Of a DNA stretch of 16,039 bases, positions 5,910 to 14,177 are shown in pieces. The notes under the pieces are model-generated. The model worked only from the letters and a program-made list of their open reading frames with translations, was not told the origin of the DNA and did no database searches. Within the stretch, counting starts at the first letter, position 1; each line of letters begins with the position of its first letter. Source of the stretch: Oscillospiraceae bacterium (GTDB lineage Bacteria; Bacillota; Clostridia; Oscillospirales; Ruminococcaceae). The stretch covers positions 1 to 16,039 of the forward strand of contig DXNX01000017.1 of NCBI GenBank assembly GCA_019413245.1. Reading direction: 5' to 3'. Both the position numbers and the translations under genes were made by a program.

Positions 5910-7973
5910 TCAGGCATCCGGCAGGGCGTAGGCGGCCGTGCCGTAGGCAGGCAGCGTTATGGTGCCGGGCTGAATGTCCGCATCCTCATAGAGAGAGTGG
6001 GCAGGGCAGTTCAGCGTCCAGGAAACAGGTTCCGCCTGATAATTGAGTACCATCAGGTACCGCCGGCCATCCTTCTCCCGCATGACGACTTCCAGCTCAG
6101 CGGGAGCTTCCACCACATCGCGGAAAGTTTCGGCAATGCCGGTGTAACGCAGCAGCTGGGCCATGTTCTCCCGGCTGAAAGTGCTGCCCAGGTGCAGCAC
6201 ACGGCCGCTGCCGTAGGCGTGCTCGGTCAGAGCCGCCGCGCCCGCGTAATAGCTGTTCTGGTAGGCAGCCAGGACTCTGGTGCCTTCCAGCGGGGTCAGA
6301 ATATCATTAAAGACCGGCGTATCCAGCTTTTCGCCGTTCCAGTCGGCCCAGGTGGGCTCCTCGGCCGGGCTGGTAAAGGTGAAATCGTGGATATCCGTGC
6401 CGGTGAGCGGCTGCAGCAGCCCCGGCTGGGGCAGCATCACGCAATGGCCCCGGACATCTTTGTACCCGCTGCGGCAGCCCAGGATCAGCGTGCCGCCCTG
6501 GGCTACATAGGCTTCCAGCAGGGCGACCCGGGCCGGGTCGATGATGACAGGGTGGGGATAGACCAGTACCGGGTAAGGCTTCAGGTCCTCCAGGGTGGTG
6601 GACTCCCGCAGATAGACGATGTCCATGGGTGTGTGTGTCAGCTCGGACGCTGCAAAGATCTCCGGCTCACTCTGCCATTTCAGGCGGCTGTGCCAGCTGT
6701 CTGCATCGGCATCCCAGTCGTTGTCATAGTCGCGGAGCATAGCAAAGGCGGCCACATAGCGACTGCCGCACAGCGGGTCCAGAGTCCGGAACTTGGTGTA
6801 AAAGTCCTTGACCTCCGCCAGTTTGCGGTTGTCCCGGTTGTCGTAGTCCAGGATGCCGTGCCAGTAAATCTCGGTGCCCTGCGTGGCGGTGCGCCAGCGG
6901 AAGAAGGAGATATAGTCGGCACCGTGGGCCACGCTCTGCATCGCCCACAGGGTCAGCTGACCGGGCCGGGGGGCCGGGCCCTCCATGCGGGTGTTCCAGC
7001 CGTTGGCGCCGGACTGCTGCTCCATGATCCCAAAGTGGGGGCAGATAGAGCGGACCTCGTTGAGATGGTCGCTCCAGCGGCGGTCGTTGAGATCCTTGGA
7101 ATGGAGTGGGTCACGGTCCAGACCGAAAGCGAAGGAGGGGTAGCTGTCGTAAGTATAAACGCTCAGGCTCTCGTCCATCATCTGGTGGTTGTCCATGTGG
7201 TCAAAGCGGCCGTTGGTGGTGATGAATACACTGTCCGGCACATATTTGCGCAGGATCTGGACCTGCATATTGCAGAAAGACCGCACACTGTGGGAAACGA
7301 AGCGGTAATAGTCCAGCAGCTGGTGGGGATTCTGCTGCTTGCCCACCAGGAGCCTGGGCAGGTGAACTTCGCCCCAGTCGGTGTAGGTCTGGTTCCAGAA
7401 CACCGCACCCCAGGCGTCATTGAGCCGTTCCAGTGTCTGATACTTTTCCTGCAGGAAGCTGCGGAACGCCCGGTCATCCGCCTCGGAATAGAAGTCGTTG
7501 ATCTCGCAGTTGAGCTCATTGTCAATCTGCCAGCCCACGATGGCGGGATGCTTGCCGATATGGGCCGCAATCTGCTCCACCACCCGGCTGCACAGCTCCC
7601 GATATTTGGGCGAGTTGTAGTTGTAGTGACGCCGGCCGCCATGGCGGTAGAGAACGCCATCCTGGCGCGCGTTGAGCGTTTCGGGATATTTTTCGGTGAG
7701 CCAGGCCGGCGGCGTGGCCGTAGGAGTGCCGAAGATGACCTTCATACCCTTCTTGCCGGCCAGTTCCAGGAAGCGGTCAAAAAAGTCAAAGGTGAAGTGT
7801 CCCTCGGTGGGCTCAAATTTGCTCCAGGCAAATTCACCGATGCGGATGGTGGAGATGCCGGCGTCCAGCATGCGCGTCAGATCCGATTCCCACAGAGATT
7901 CATCCCAGTGTTCGGGATAGTAGCAGGTTCCCATAGTCATTTGGGGCCAGGCGTAGGATTGTTTTTGGCTCAT
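5910..7973 (-). CDS. GH42 beta-galactosidase (second paralog)
   Basis: This is a 687-residue retaining beta-galactosidase of normal GH42 length with no signal peptide, so it should cleave imported galactosides. It opens with the family segment MGTCYYPEHWDESLW and continues STIRIGEFAWSKFEP. The acid/base is E153 in VGWQIDNE, and the nucleophile is E318 in FGIMEQQSG. The middle domain, about 400-600, contains YPHPVIIDPARVALLEAYV and GGTLILGCRSG. A beta domain ends the protein. The cysteine cluster that binds zinc in some GH42 enzymes is not visible near the barrel entrance. AAGGAG overlaps the stop of the histidine kinase gene and lies 7 bases before the ATG, so the two are tightly coupled. This is the more canonical of the two GH42 enzymes. 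Confidence 0.96.
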   Translation of the reverse strand: MSQKQSYAWPQMTMGTCYYPEHWDESLWESDLTRMLDAGISTIRIGEFAWSKFEPTEGHFTFDFFDRFLELAGKKGMKVIFGTPTATPPAWLTEKYPETLNARQDGVLYRHGGRRHYNYNSPKYRELCSRVVEQIAAHIGKHPAIVGWQIDNELNCEINDFYSEADDRAFRSFLQEKYQTLERLNDAWGAVFWNQTYTDWGEVHLPRLLVGKQQNPHQLLDYYRFVSHSVRSFCNMQVQILRKYVPDSVFITTNGRFDHMDNHQMMDESLSVYTYDSYPSFAFGLDRDPLHSKDLNDRRWSDHLNEVRSICPHFGIMEQQSGANGWNTRMEGPAPRPGQLTLWAMQSVAHGADYISFFRWRTATQGTEIYWHGILDYDNRDNRKLAEVKDFYTKFRTLDPLCGSRYVAAFAMLRDYDNDWDADADSWHSRLKWQSEPEIFAASELTHTPMDIVYLRESTTLEDLKPYPVLVYPHPVIIDPARVALLEAYVAQGGTLILGCRSGYKDVRGHCVMLPQPGLLQPLTGTDIHDFTFTSPAEEPTWADWNGEKLDTPVFNDILTPLEGTRVLAAYQNSYYAGAAALTEHAYGSGRVLHLGSTFSRENMAQLLRYTGIAETFRDVVEAPAELEVVMREKDGRRYLMVLNYQAEPVSWTLNCPAHSLYEDADIQPGTITLPAYGTAAYALPDA

Positions 7974-7985
7974 AATACATTCTCC

Positions 7986-9728
7986 TTATGATGTCAGTGA
8001 TAAGGTGATGGGGATACGGAACGATACGGTCGTTCCCTTGCCGGGGGCACTTTGGATCTCAAACTGGCTTTCCTGGCCATAGAGCAGGTAGAGCCGGCGG
8101 TATACATTTTTCAGGCCGATGGAATTGTGGGACTTCATATCCTCACATTGCTGCCGAAGATGTCGGACCTGTTCCTCGGTCATGCCTTCGCCGGTATCAC
8201 GCACCGAAAAATACAGCCAGGAATCGCGAGGCTGGATGGAAACCGTCAGATCACTCGGGGTGTCCAGGCATTCCATACCGTGCATAATGCTGTTTTCCAC
8301 CAGAGGCTGCAGCAGGAAGTTGGGCATATAGAGCGGTCCCACGCTCGGAGCAATCTCGTAATGAACGCGGATCTTGTCGCCGAAACGGTATTGCTGGATC
8401 TGCAGATATTCCCGGATCGTGCTCATCTCGGTGTCCACCGTGACCATGGCGTCGCTCTTGAGGTTTGCACGCAACAGCTTGGCCAGTGAGACTGAAACGT
8501 CGGAGACATCCTCGTTGTCGTGGAGAATTCCCAGCCAGCTGATCGTATCCAGCGTATTGTAGAGAAAATGGGGATTGATCTGCATTTTCAGGTTTTCAAT
8601 CTCTGCTTCCTTCTTCGCCAGTTCCAGCATGTAGACCTTTTCCATCAGTTCCTGGATACTGTCGGCCATATTGTTGTATGCTTCGCTCAGCTTGCCGATC
8701 TCATCCGTTGCGTTTACCGTCATACGGGCATCCAGTTCCCCGGTGCCGAAACGATGCATGGTGGCCATCAGCTGGCGTGCCGGGCGGAACATCCGGTTGA
8801 TGAGGAGAAGCGAAAGACCGGCGGCCAGCGCGGCAGACAGCAGAACCGCCACCAATGCCAGAACGATGGCCTGGCGCAGGTTATCCCAGTATTGCTCTAT
8901 GCTGACCAGAGACACCATGGTCCAGCCGTTATCCATCTGCGGCGCCACAAAGAAGGCACTGGTACCGCCGGTAAAGGGGTCCTTCATTCTGCCGGTCCCG
9001 GCGGGCAGCGCGTTGAGGTCATAGGGAAACTTGTCCCCTACGGCCTCGGTGGAATTGGACACAACGATGCGGCCGGAAGGATCTACCACATAGATGCGGC
9101 TGTTGTATATGCTGGAAACCGGCTGCAGGGCCTGGCAGAAATCGTCGTTGTCCACTACGATGACCATATAGCCGATGGGGGTAAATGTTTCGGTGCTCAG
9201 GATCGCACGGCACAGGTACAGATAGGTCCCGTCCTCCGACAAGGCCCACACCGCACCGCCCTGGGCCGCATAGATGTCCTGACTGCTTACAGGATTTTCC
9301 AGCGCGCGGCGGTCGGTGGTCCCCACGAAGATCTCCTCATCGTAAAGAGAGTAGATTCGCAGGGAAACCACATCGCTCAGGGTAAACACCGAGCCTTTGA
9401 TCGCGTCGGAGATGGTATTGCTCAGGTGACGAACTTCGTTGCTGTCCCAGGCACGTCCCTGGTAACGATTGATTTCGGCCAGATTTTTCTGCACAGTGCT
9501 GTTGATCAGAATCGAAACGGACAGTTGGTCTACCTGCTGCACCATATGGCTTTGGCTTTGGGAAGCCAGGTTGTTCACGTCGGACAGAAGTCCGTTGACA
9601 GAAGCAAAATAATCCTGCGTAAACAGGCTGATGTAGGTCCCGCCCAGCACAAGGCAGACCAACATCAACAGAATCAGAAAAATCCAGAAAAACCTGGCCT
9701 GGAGGCTGGAGCGCCAATGGTGTTTCAC
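7986..9728 (-). CDS. YesM-type sensor histidine kinase
   Basis: This is a 580-residue membrane kinase that should sense an extracellular signal and phosphorylate the adjacent response regulator. The first membrane helix is at about residues 13-35, an extracytoplasmic Cache-like sensor at about 40-280, and the second helix at about 287-311. A HAMP domain follows to about 365, then a short coiled coil. The His_kinase motif QINPHFLYNTLDTI holds the phosphorylated H387. The ATP site shows LQPLVENSIMHG (473-484), DTGEGM (511-516) and SIGLKNVYRRL. The start is GTG 9728, whose GTGA overlaps the stop of the response regulator, with GGAGG 10 bases upstream; translational coupling is likely. Its position between transporter and galactosidase genes suggests the cue is linked to the imported sugar. 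Confidence 0.95.
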   Translation of the reverse strand: MKHHWRSSLQARFFWIFLILLMLVCLVLGGTYISLFTQDYFASVNGLLSDVNNLASQSQSHMVQQVDQLSVSILINSTVQKNLAEINRYQGRAWDSNEVRHLSNTISDAIKGSVFTLSDVVSLRIYSLYDEEIFVGTTDRRALENPVSSQDIYAAQGGAVWALSEDGTYLYLCRAILSTETFTPIGYMVIVVDNDDFCQALQPVSSIYNSRIYVVDPSGRIVVSNSTEAVGDKFPYDLNALPAGTGRMKDPFTGGTSAFFVAPQMDNGWTMVSLVSIEQYWDNLRQAIVLALVAVLLSAALAAGLSLLLINRMFRPARQLMATMHRFGTGELDARMTVNATDEIGKLSEAYNNMADSIQELMEKVYMLELAKKEAEIENLKMQINPHFLYNTLDTISWLGILHDNEDVSDVSVSLAKLLRANLKSDAMVTVDTEMSTIREYLQIQQYRFGDKIRVHYEIAPSVGPLYMPNFLLQPLVENSIMHGMECLDTPSDLTVSIQPRDSWLYFSVRDTGEGMTEEQVRHLRQQCEDMKSHNSIGLKNVYRRLYLLYGQESQFEIQSAPGKGTTVSFRIPITLSLTS

Positions 9729-10573
9729 GTTTCATCATCCTCCTGTCCGGAAATCCGGTCAAGCAGAGCGGAAAATTGAAGGCTCGCCGGCTCCGGTGCC
9801 TGCTTGGAAAATTCCTTGGGCATACAGTTGAACACCTTTTTGAATACCTGGGAGAAATACCGCTGGTCATGGAAGCCGGTCTGCTCGCTCACTGTGCTGA
9901 CCCGCTTGCCCTCCAGCAGCTGCTGGGCGGCCTTGGTCAGGCGGATGGCGGTCAGAAGATCCGTATAGGAGTAGCCGGTCTCCTTACGGAAAAGTTTGGA
10001 GAGATAGTTGCGGGAAAAGTGGAACCGGTCCGCAATTTCCCCGATGCTCAGGGGCTGGTTATAATTCTTTACCATTTCCTGCAGCATCTCACCCATGACC
10101 GGCGAAATCTGCGGGAAGCGGTTCTTTACCTGATTCATCATGTCGTACTCATCTGTCCCGGACTGTTCCTCCTGATGGCGGACGATCCGGTCCTGATAGC
10201 GCCGCTGCTCCTGGGTACGGATCACCTTGCTCATGGTCTGCAGGATCTCCTTGCGCCGCAATGGCTTGAGCAGATACTCGTACACGCCGGAGCGCATGGC
10301 TGCGCGGGCATACTCAAATTCCGAAAATCCGGTAAGCAGGACCACCGCCGTGTCCAGGGATTTTTCCTGGATCATGGCCGCCAGTTCCAGACCTGTCATG
10401 CCGGGCATTTTGATGTCTGTGATCAGCAGGTCGATGTTGACCGAGAGCAGCAGGTCCCGGGCTTCCAGGCCGTTGCGGACCGTGTATACCTCACTGATTC
10501 CCAGCGAGGCCCAGTCCAGGCTTTGCAGTCCCTGACGGATCAACAGTTCATCGTCGGCTATGAGTAATGTCAT
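9725..10573 (-). CDS. YesN-type response regulator with AraC DNA-binding domain
   Basis: This 282-residue protein pairs with the histidine kinase that follows it. The receiver domain (residues 1-120) has the acidic pocket D7/D8, the phosphorylated D53 in LLITDIKMPG, T81 and K103 in YLLKPL. After a linker, an AraC-type double helix-turn-helix (about 165-265) carries SIGEIADRFHFSRNYLSKLF and VSEQTGFHDQRYFSQVFKK. I start it at ATG 10573 (MTLLIADDE). A longer TTG start at 10594 is possible in frame, but it would contain the AAGGAG ribosome binding site, 11 bases before the ATG. It shares a 3-base overlap with the kinase gene. Its targets are probably the transporter and galactosidase genes of this cluster. 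A perfect 16-bp palindrome lies just upstream. Confidence 0.95.
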   Translation of the reverse strand: MTLLIADDELLIRQGLQSLDWASLGISEVYTVRNGLEARDLLLSVNIDLLITDIKMPGMTGLELAAMIQEKSLDTAVVLLTGFSEFEYARAAMRSGVYEYLLKPLRRKEILQTMSKVIRTQEQRRYQDRIVRHQEEQSGTDEYDMMNQVKNRFPQISPVMGEMLQEMVKNYNQPLSIGEIADRFHFSRNYLSKLFRKETGYSYTDLLTAIRLTKAAQQLLEGKRVSTVSEQTGFHDQRYFSQVFKKVFNCMPKEFSKQAPEPASLQFSALLDRISGQEDDET

Positions 10574-10598
10574 ACGGGTATGGTCTCCTTCCAAAACA

Positions 10599-10614
10599 GC
10601 ATTTCCGGAAATGC
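10599..10614. promoter_or_regulatory. Perfect 16-bp palindrome upstream of the response regulator
   Basis: GCATTTCCGGAAATGC is fully self-complementary and ends 26 bases before the response regulator start, just before its ribosome binding site. It has no T-run on either side, so it is not a terminator. It could be an operator for a dimeric regulator or a small leader hairpin. I found no good -10/-35 pair next to it. Confidence 0.45.
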
Positions 10615-10645
10615 GGGGGTGCGCTCTGTGCGTCTGCCGTGCAGG

Positions 10646-10694
10646 AAAACAAAAGACAGGCCGACTTGCCGAATTCGCGTTTCGGCAAGCCGGC
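10646..10694 (-). terminator. Intrinsic terminator after the permease genes
   Basis: On the minus strand a 14-bp stem (GCCGGCTTGCCGAA / TTCGGCAAGTCGGC, with one G-U pair) and a 7-base loop are followed by TCTTTTGTTTT. It closes the transporter part of the operon. As no strong promoter is visible before the response regulator, partial readthrough may feed the downstream genes. Confidence 0.75.
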
Positions 10695-10742
10695 TAGCCT
10701 ATACATCACAGCACCGTCCGCAGGCGGCGGGGGTGATGCTTG

Positions 10743-11579
10743 TCAGCCCTTCACGGCACCGGCAACCATGCCTTCCATGATGTTTTTATGCAGCAGGATA
10801 TAAACGAGGATACTGGGGATAATGGTGATGATGACAGCTGCGATCATACTGACATAGTCGGTGGAATACATGGCTTGGAAGTTTGTCAGGCCAACAGGCA
10901 GCGTCATCTTGGACGAGTCGGTCAGGAAAATGCGGGGCAGCAGCAGGTCGTTCCAGACGTTGATGAACTGGACCACCGCCACCGTGACAATGGAGCTTTT
11001 GGAGATAGGCAGGATGATTTTCAGAAAGCAGCCAAAGACGCTGCATCCGTCAATGATGGCCGCTTCTTCCAGTTCCGGGGGCACTGAGCGCATAAAGCCG
11101 CAGATGATGAAAATCGACATGGGGAGACCAACGGCGATCTGCGGGATGATGACAGACAGGTGGTTGTTGAGCAGGTTCATCGACTTGAAAATGGAGAACA
11201 GCGGAATGACCATGGCGTACACCGGGATCATCATGCCCAGCAGGAACACATTGTAGGTCAGATTGGAAAGTTTCCAGTGCATGCGGGTAATGGCATAGGA
11301 GGCCATGGTGGCCAGTATGACCGTAACAACGACCGCGCTGACCGAGATGATGACCGAGTTGCCGAAGTACTCGATGATCCGCCCTTCCACAATAGCGGTG
11401 ACGTAGTTGACGAAACTCCAGTGTTCCGGCAGGCCCCAGGTATTCACATACAGTTCCTGGTTCGTCTTGAAGGAGGCCAGAAACAGCCAGTAAATGGGGT
11501 AAAGGCACATGATGGCGAAGCCAATCAGAGTCACATACTTGATGACCATCCAAATGCGCTCAGAAAGCGTTTTTTTCAT
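10743..11579 (-). CDS. Sugar ABC transporter permease, MalG-like
   Basis: This is a 278-residue inner-membrane subunit of a carbohydrate importer (CUT1 type). Six membrane segments are visible, starting at about residues 13-36 and ending near 240-265. The EAA loop that docks on the ATPase is EEAAIIDGCSVFGCFLKIILP, about 171-191. The C-terminus HKNIMEGMVAGAVKG is typical of MalG/YtcP-like permeases. ATG 11579 is chosen because GAGGAGG lies 7 bases before it; a TTG at 11597 in the same frame would put that site inside the gene. The start is 14 bases after the stop of the other permease. No ATPase gene accompanies it; Firmicutes CUT1 systems often share a distant MsmX-type ATPase. Confidence 0.95.
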   Translation of the reverse strand: MKKTLSERIWMVIKYVTLIGFAIMCLYPIYWLFLASFKTNQELYVNTWGLPEHWSFVNYVTAIVEGRIIEYFGNSVIISVSAVVVTVILATMASYAITRMHWKLSNLTYNVFLLGMMIPVYAMVIPLFSIFKSMNLLNNHLSVIIPQIAVGLPMSIFIICGFMRSVPPELEEAAIIDGCSVFGCFLKIILPISKSSIVTVAVVQFINVWNDLLLPRIFLTDSSKMTLPVGLTNFQAMYSTDYVSMIAAVIITIIPSILVYILLHKNIMEGMVAGAVKG

Positions 11580-11593
11580 CACAGCCCCTCCTC

Positions 11594-12469
11594 TCAATAA
11601 TTCTCACTCTTGAAGACTACGTTGGACACCTTCACCGAGGCCACACACAACAGCAGCAAAACAACGCCGATGGTGGCGGAATAGCCGTATTTCAGGATGT
11701 TGAACGCCTGATAATACATATAAGTGGACATGACCTCCGTTGCATGGTTCGGTCCACCGCCGGTCATAACCGCTACCAGATCGTAATACTTCAGGGAACC
11801 GGTGATGATCAGCACCGCATCGATCTTCAGGATGGGTTTGATCAGGGGGAAGGTGATGTTGGTGAACTGCTGCCAGGAAGTGGCACCGTCGATCTCTGCC
11901 GCCTCATAGAGGGTGGGATCGATGTTGCGCATGGCTGCCAGCTGGATGATCATGTGGTAGCCGACATACTGCCACATGACGACGATGATGATGCAGAAAA
12001 GAGCCAGGTTTTTGTCCGACAGCCAAACGCGCTGCAGGTCACCCAGACCGATGAGTTTCAGTACGGCATTGAGCAGGCCGTAGTTGCCATTGTAGATAAA
12101 GGTCCAGGTCAGGCCTACCGCCACGCCGCAGATGACGCTGGGCAGGAAGAACACCGTCTGGAAGAAAGAGGAACCTCTGATCTGCTTGAAGATGGCGTTG
12201 CCAAAGAACATGGCCAGAGGCATATGGGCGATCAGAGAGCCGATGACCATCAGGATGTTGTTGCGCAGGGCTTTCAGGAAAGTGGCGTCCTGGAACAGCC
12301 GCAGGTAGTTTTTCAGGCCAACGAATTCTCCGGGACTCATGAGGTCGGTGTCAAAGAATGACATATACACGTTGTACGCGATGGGAAACAGTGCAAATAT
12401 AGCGTAGATGATAAACGCCGGCAGAACAAAAAGAGCAATACTTTTTTTGTTGCCGAGAACCGCTTTCAC
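11594..12469 (-). CDS. Sugar ABC transporter permease, MalF-like
   Basis: This 291-residue membrane subunit pairs with the downstream MalG-like permease. Six hydrophobic segments are visible, the first at about residues 11-33 (ALFVLPAFIIYAIFALFPIA). The EAA loop is YEAAEIDGATSWQQFTNITF, about 188-207, and the segment TGSLKYYDLVAVMTGGGP after it is typical of LplB/UgpA-like permeases. The start is GTG 12469, with AAGGAG 10 bases upstream. It follows the binding-protein gene after 109 bases that contain a strong hairpin. That arrangement usually gives more binding protein than permease. Confidence 0.95.
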   Translation of the reverse strand: MKAVLGNKKSIALFVLPAFIIYAIFALFPIAYNVYMSFFDTDLMSPGEFVGLKNYLRLFQDATFLKALRNNILMVIGSLIAHMPLAMFFGNAIFKQIRGSSFFQTVFFLPSVICGVAVGLTWTFIYNGNYGLLNAVLKLIGLGDLQRVWLSDKNLALFCIIIVVMWQYVGYHMIIQLAAMRNIDPTLYEAAEIDGATSWQQFTNITFPLIKPILKIDAVLIITGSLKYYDLVAVMTGGGPNHATEVMSTYMYYQAFNILKYGYSATIGVVLLLLCVASVKVSNVVFKSENY

Positions 12470-12495
12470 AGGCGATCAACTCCTTTTTCACGGAA

Positions 12496-12520
12496 CCGCG
12501 GCAGAAGAATTCTGCCGCGG
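12496..12520 (-). repeat. Stable intergenic hairpin between binding-protein and permease genes
   Basis: A perfect 10-bp stem (CCGCGGCAGA / TCTGCCGCGG) surrounds a 5-base loop. On the minus strand it is followed by TTCCGTG rather than a T-run, so it is a weak terminator at most. By analogy with malE-malF it may protect the 3' end of the binding-protein message from nucleases. Confidence 0.7.
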
Positions 12521-12578
12521 TCTGATAGCTATCAAGCCGGAGCCCTGGTCAGGGGCCGCCGGAAAATCCGTGCTGCAA

Positions 12579-13883
12579 TCAGCTGTTGGATTCAGCGTAC
12601 TGCTGCAGAGAGTCAAAGAGACTCTGGGGGTCGTCACCGTTGGAGACTGCCACGCAGGTGTTGTTGAATTCGTTGCCGATGTTGGTGTCCACACGGTCGA
12701 ACCAGGGAGTCAGAGCCACCTGTTCGCCGAAAACCTTGATGGTCTGGGCCATCAGGCTGGTCAGTTTGCTTTCATCCGGTTCGATCTTGGTGGAGGGCAG
12801 ACGGCCGTAATCATACAGCAGGAAGGCAGCCTGTTCAGGGCTGGTCCACTGCTTCAGCAGTTCCACGGCCGCATCCACATTCTTGCAGTTCTTGGTAATG
12901 GCAAAAGAAGTATCCACAGAGCCCAGGGAGATGTTGTTGTTCTCCGGGTTGACGGCGGGCATTGCAAAGCAGCTCACATCTTCGTAAACGGGGCATACAT
13001 CCGCATTGTCCAGGTTGCTGTTTTCCCAGCAGCCGTTGAAGTACATGGCGGTCTGACCGTTCTGGAACAGCGCACGGGCTTCGTCGGCGCCGACACCAGT
13101 GAAGCCGTCTTCAAAGTAACCGGCCTCAACTTCTTCATAGAACAGCTGCGCAGCCTGCACAAACGCGGGATCGTTCCAGGCACCTTCGCCGTTTTTCAGG
13201 CTTTCAAACAGATCGTAGCCGGCGATGCCGTTGGACAGCTGCTGAATGTACTGGGATACCAGCCAGGCGTCATCCGGGGTGGAAGCCAGTGCCACAGGGG
13301 TGATGCCGTTGGCCAGCAGCGTATCGCAGCAGTTGCGGTATTCTTCATAGGTGGTGGGGACGCTCAGACCGCACTGCTCGAACAAAGCCTTGTTGTAGTA
13401 CATGACGGCGGCGGTCTCCTGTGTGGGGATGGCATACACTTCGCCGTTGTAGGTCAGCTGGTCCAGCATGCCGTCATTGAAGCTGTTGAGCCAGTCCGGG
13501 TCCGCATCCAGGTAGGGCTGCAGGCTCACGATCTTGCCGCCGTTGACGAAGTTTTCTAGGTAGCCCAGCTCCCAGGTGAAGATGATGTCCGGTTCGGAAT
13601 CGGAAGCCATCAAAGTGGTCAGTTTGGTTTTGTAGTCGGAGTTGGAAACGAATTCCACTTCCACAGTAGCGCCGTACTCGTTGTTTGCGTTGAAGTCGGA
13701 GATGATTTTTTCATAACCGGGGCGATACTGGTCTGCCGCAGAACCGACGATCATCATATGCATGACATCACCGTCTGTGGCGGCGTTTTCAGCGCTGGCG
13801 GTTCCGGACGAAGGGGTGCCGCCGCAGGCAGCCAAACTCAGGCTGAGAGCCAAAGCCGAACCAAGAGCAATCAAACGTTTCAT
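12579..13883 (-). CDS. Extracellular sugar-binding lipoprotein of the ABC transporter
   Basis: This is a 434-residue solute-binding protein that should capture the sugar outside the cell and hand it to the two permeases. The lipoprotein signal peptide MKRLIALGSALALSLSLAAC has its lipobox cysteine at C20, followed by a Gly/Ser/Thr-rich linker. The mature part has the family-1 binding-protein pattern: MHMMIVGSAADQYRPGYEKI, then DIIFTWELGYLENFV, then GEVYAIPTQETAAVMYYNKALFEQ (starting near residue 135), then ALFQNGQTAMYFNG. The frame is open upstream to 14132, but ATG 13883 is right because it gives the signal peptide and has AGGAGG 8 bases before it. It is first in the operon. The ligand is inferred as a beta-galactoside from the downstream GH42 genes only. 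Confidence 0.95.
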   Translation of the reverse strand: MKRLIALGSALALSLSLAACGGTPSSGTASAENAATDGDVMHMMIVGSAADQYRPGYEKIISDFNANNEYGATVEVEFVSNSDYKTKLTTLMASDSEPDIIFTWELGYLENFVNGGKIVSLQPYLDADPDWLNSFNDGMLDQLTYNGEVYAIPTQETAAVMYYNKALFEQCGLSVPTTYEEYRNCCDTLLANGITPVALASTPDDAWLVSQYIQQLSNGIAGYDLFESLKNGEGAWNDPAFVQAAQLFYEEVEAGYFEDGFTGVGADEARALFQNGQTAMYFNGCWENSNLDNADVCPVYEDVSCFAMPAVNPENNNISLGSVDTSFAITKNCKNVDAAVELLKQWTSPEQAAFLLYDYGRLPSTKIEPDESKLTSLMAQTIKVFGEQVALTPWFDRVDTNIGNEFNNTCVAVSNGDDPQSLFDSLQQYAESNS

Positions 13884-13919
13884 GTTTTTGTCCTCCTTTT
13901 TTGATGGTGCAAATGTGGG

Positions 13920-13947
13920 CGCCGGATGCTTTTCGATCCGTCCGGCG
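13920..13947 (-). promoter_or_regulatory. Leader hairpin of the transporter operon
   Basis: A 7-bp stem (CGCCGGA / TCCGGCG) with a 14-base loop lies in the inferred leader, just upstream of the binding-protein ribosome binding site. An alternative inner pairing (GGAT / ATCC) is possible. No T-run follows directly. It may affect message stability or translation. Confidence 0.4.
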
Positions 13948-13964
13948 AACTTTCTTTGACAAAA

Positions 13965-13970
13965 ATTATA
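13965..13970 (-). promoter_or_regulatory. Putative -10 box of the sugar operon
   Basis: On the minus strand TATAAT is preceded by GC and followed by a T-rich stretch. It lies about 80 bases before the ATG of the binding protein. No good -35 is found 16-18 bases upstream, as expected for a promoter that needs an activator such as the AraC-type response regulator encoded in the operon. Confidence 0.55.
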
Positions 13971-14005
13971 GCAAAGGCGCAGACAAAATGAAGGCAGAAT
14001 TCTTC

Positions 14006-14025
14006 CACAATTGTTCAAAATTGTG
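14006..14025. promoter_or_regulatory. Inverted repeat upstream of the sugar-operon promoter
   Basis: CACAATT-N6-AATTGTG is a perfect 7-bp inverted repeat centred about 57 bases upstream of the start expected from the -10 at 13965-13970. The distance suits an activator site. The rest of the divergent region (14026-14177) holds a short repeat TATGCAATATGCA (14054-14066) and an inverted repeat TCCCTT-GG-AAGGGA (14085-14098), but no gene. Confidence 0.45.
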
Positions 14026-14177
14026 CCTTGTTTTCCGAAACGTGCAAAAATACTATGCAATATGCACATACTCCCGGCGGGCGTTCCCTTGGAAGGGAGG
14101 ACAGCCATCATCGCCACAGGGCGAAAACACATTTTTTTACATCCATGTAGAATGTTCTGTGTTCAAGGGGAAAAACG

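Noticed and set aside
5997..7991. 664-codon open frame on the plus strand, opposite the second GH42 gene
   Set aside because: Same situation: the minus-strand gene has full GH42 motifs and catalytic residues, while the plus-strand frame has none.
13884..14132. N-terminal extension of the binding protein to an upstream start
   Set aside because: The extension would place the lipoprotein signal peptide inside the protein and skip the AGGAGG directly before ATG 13883.
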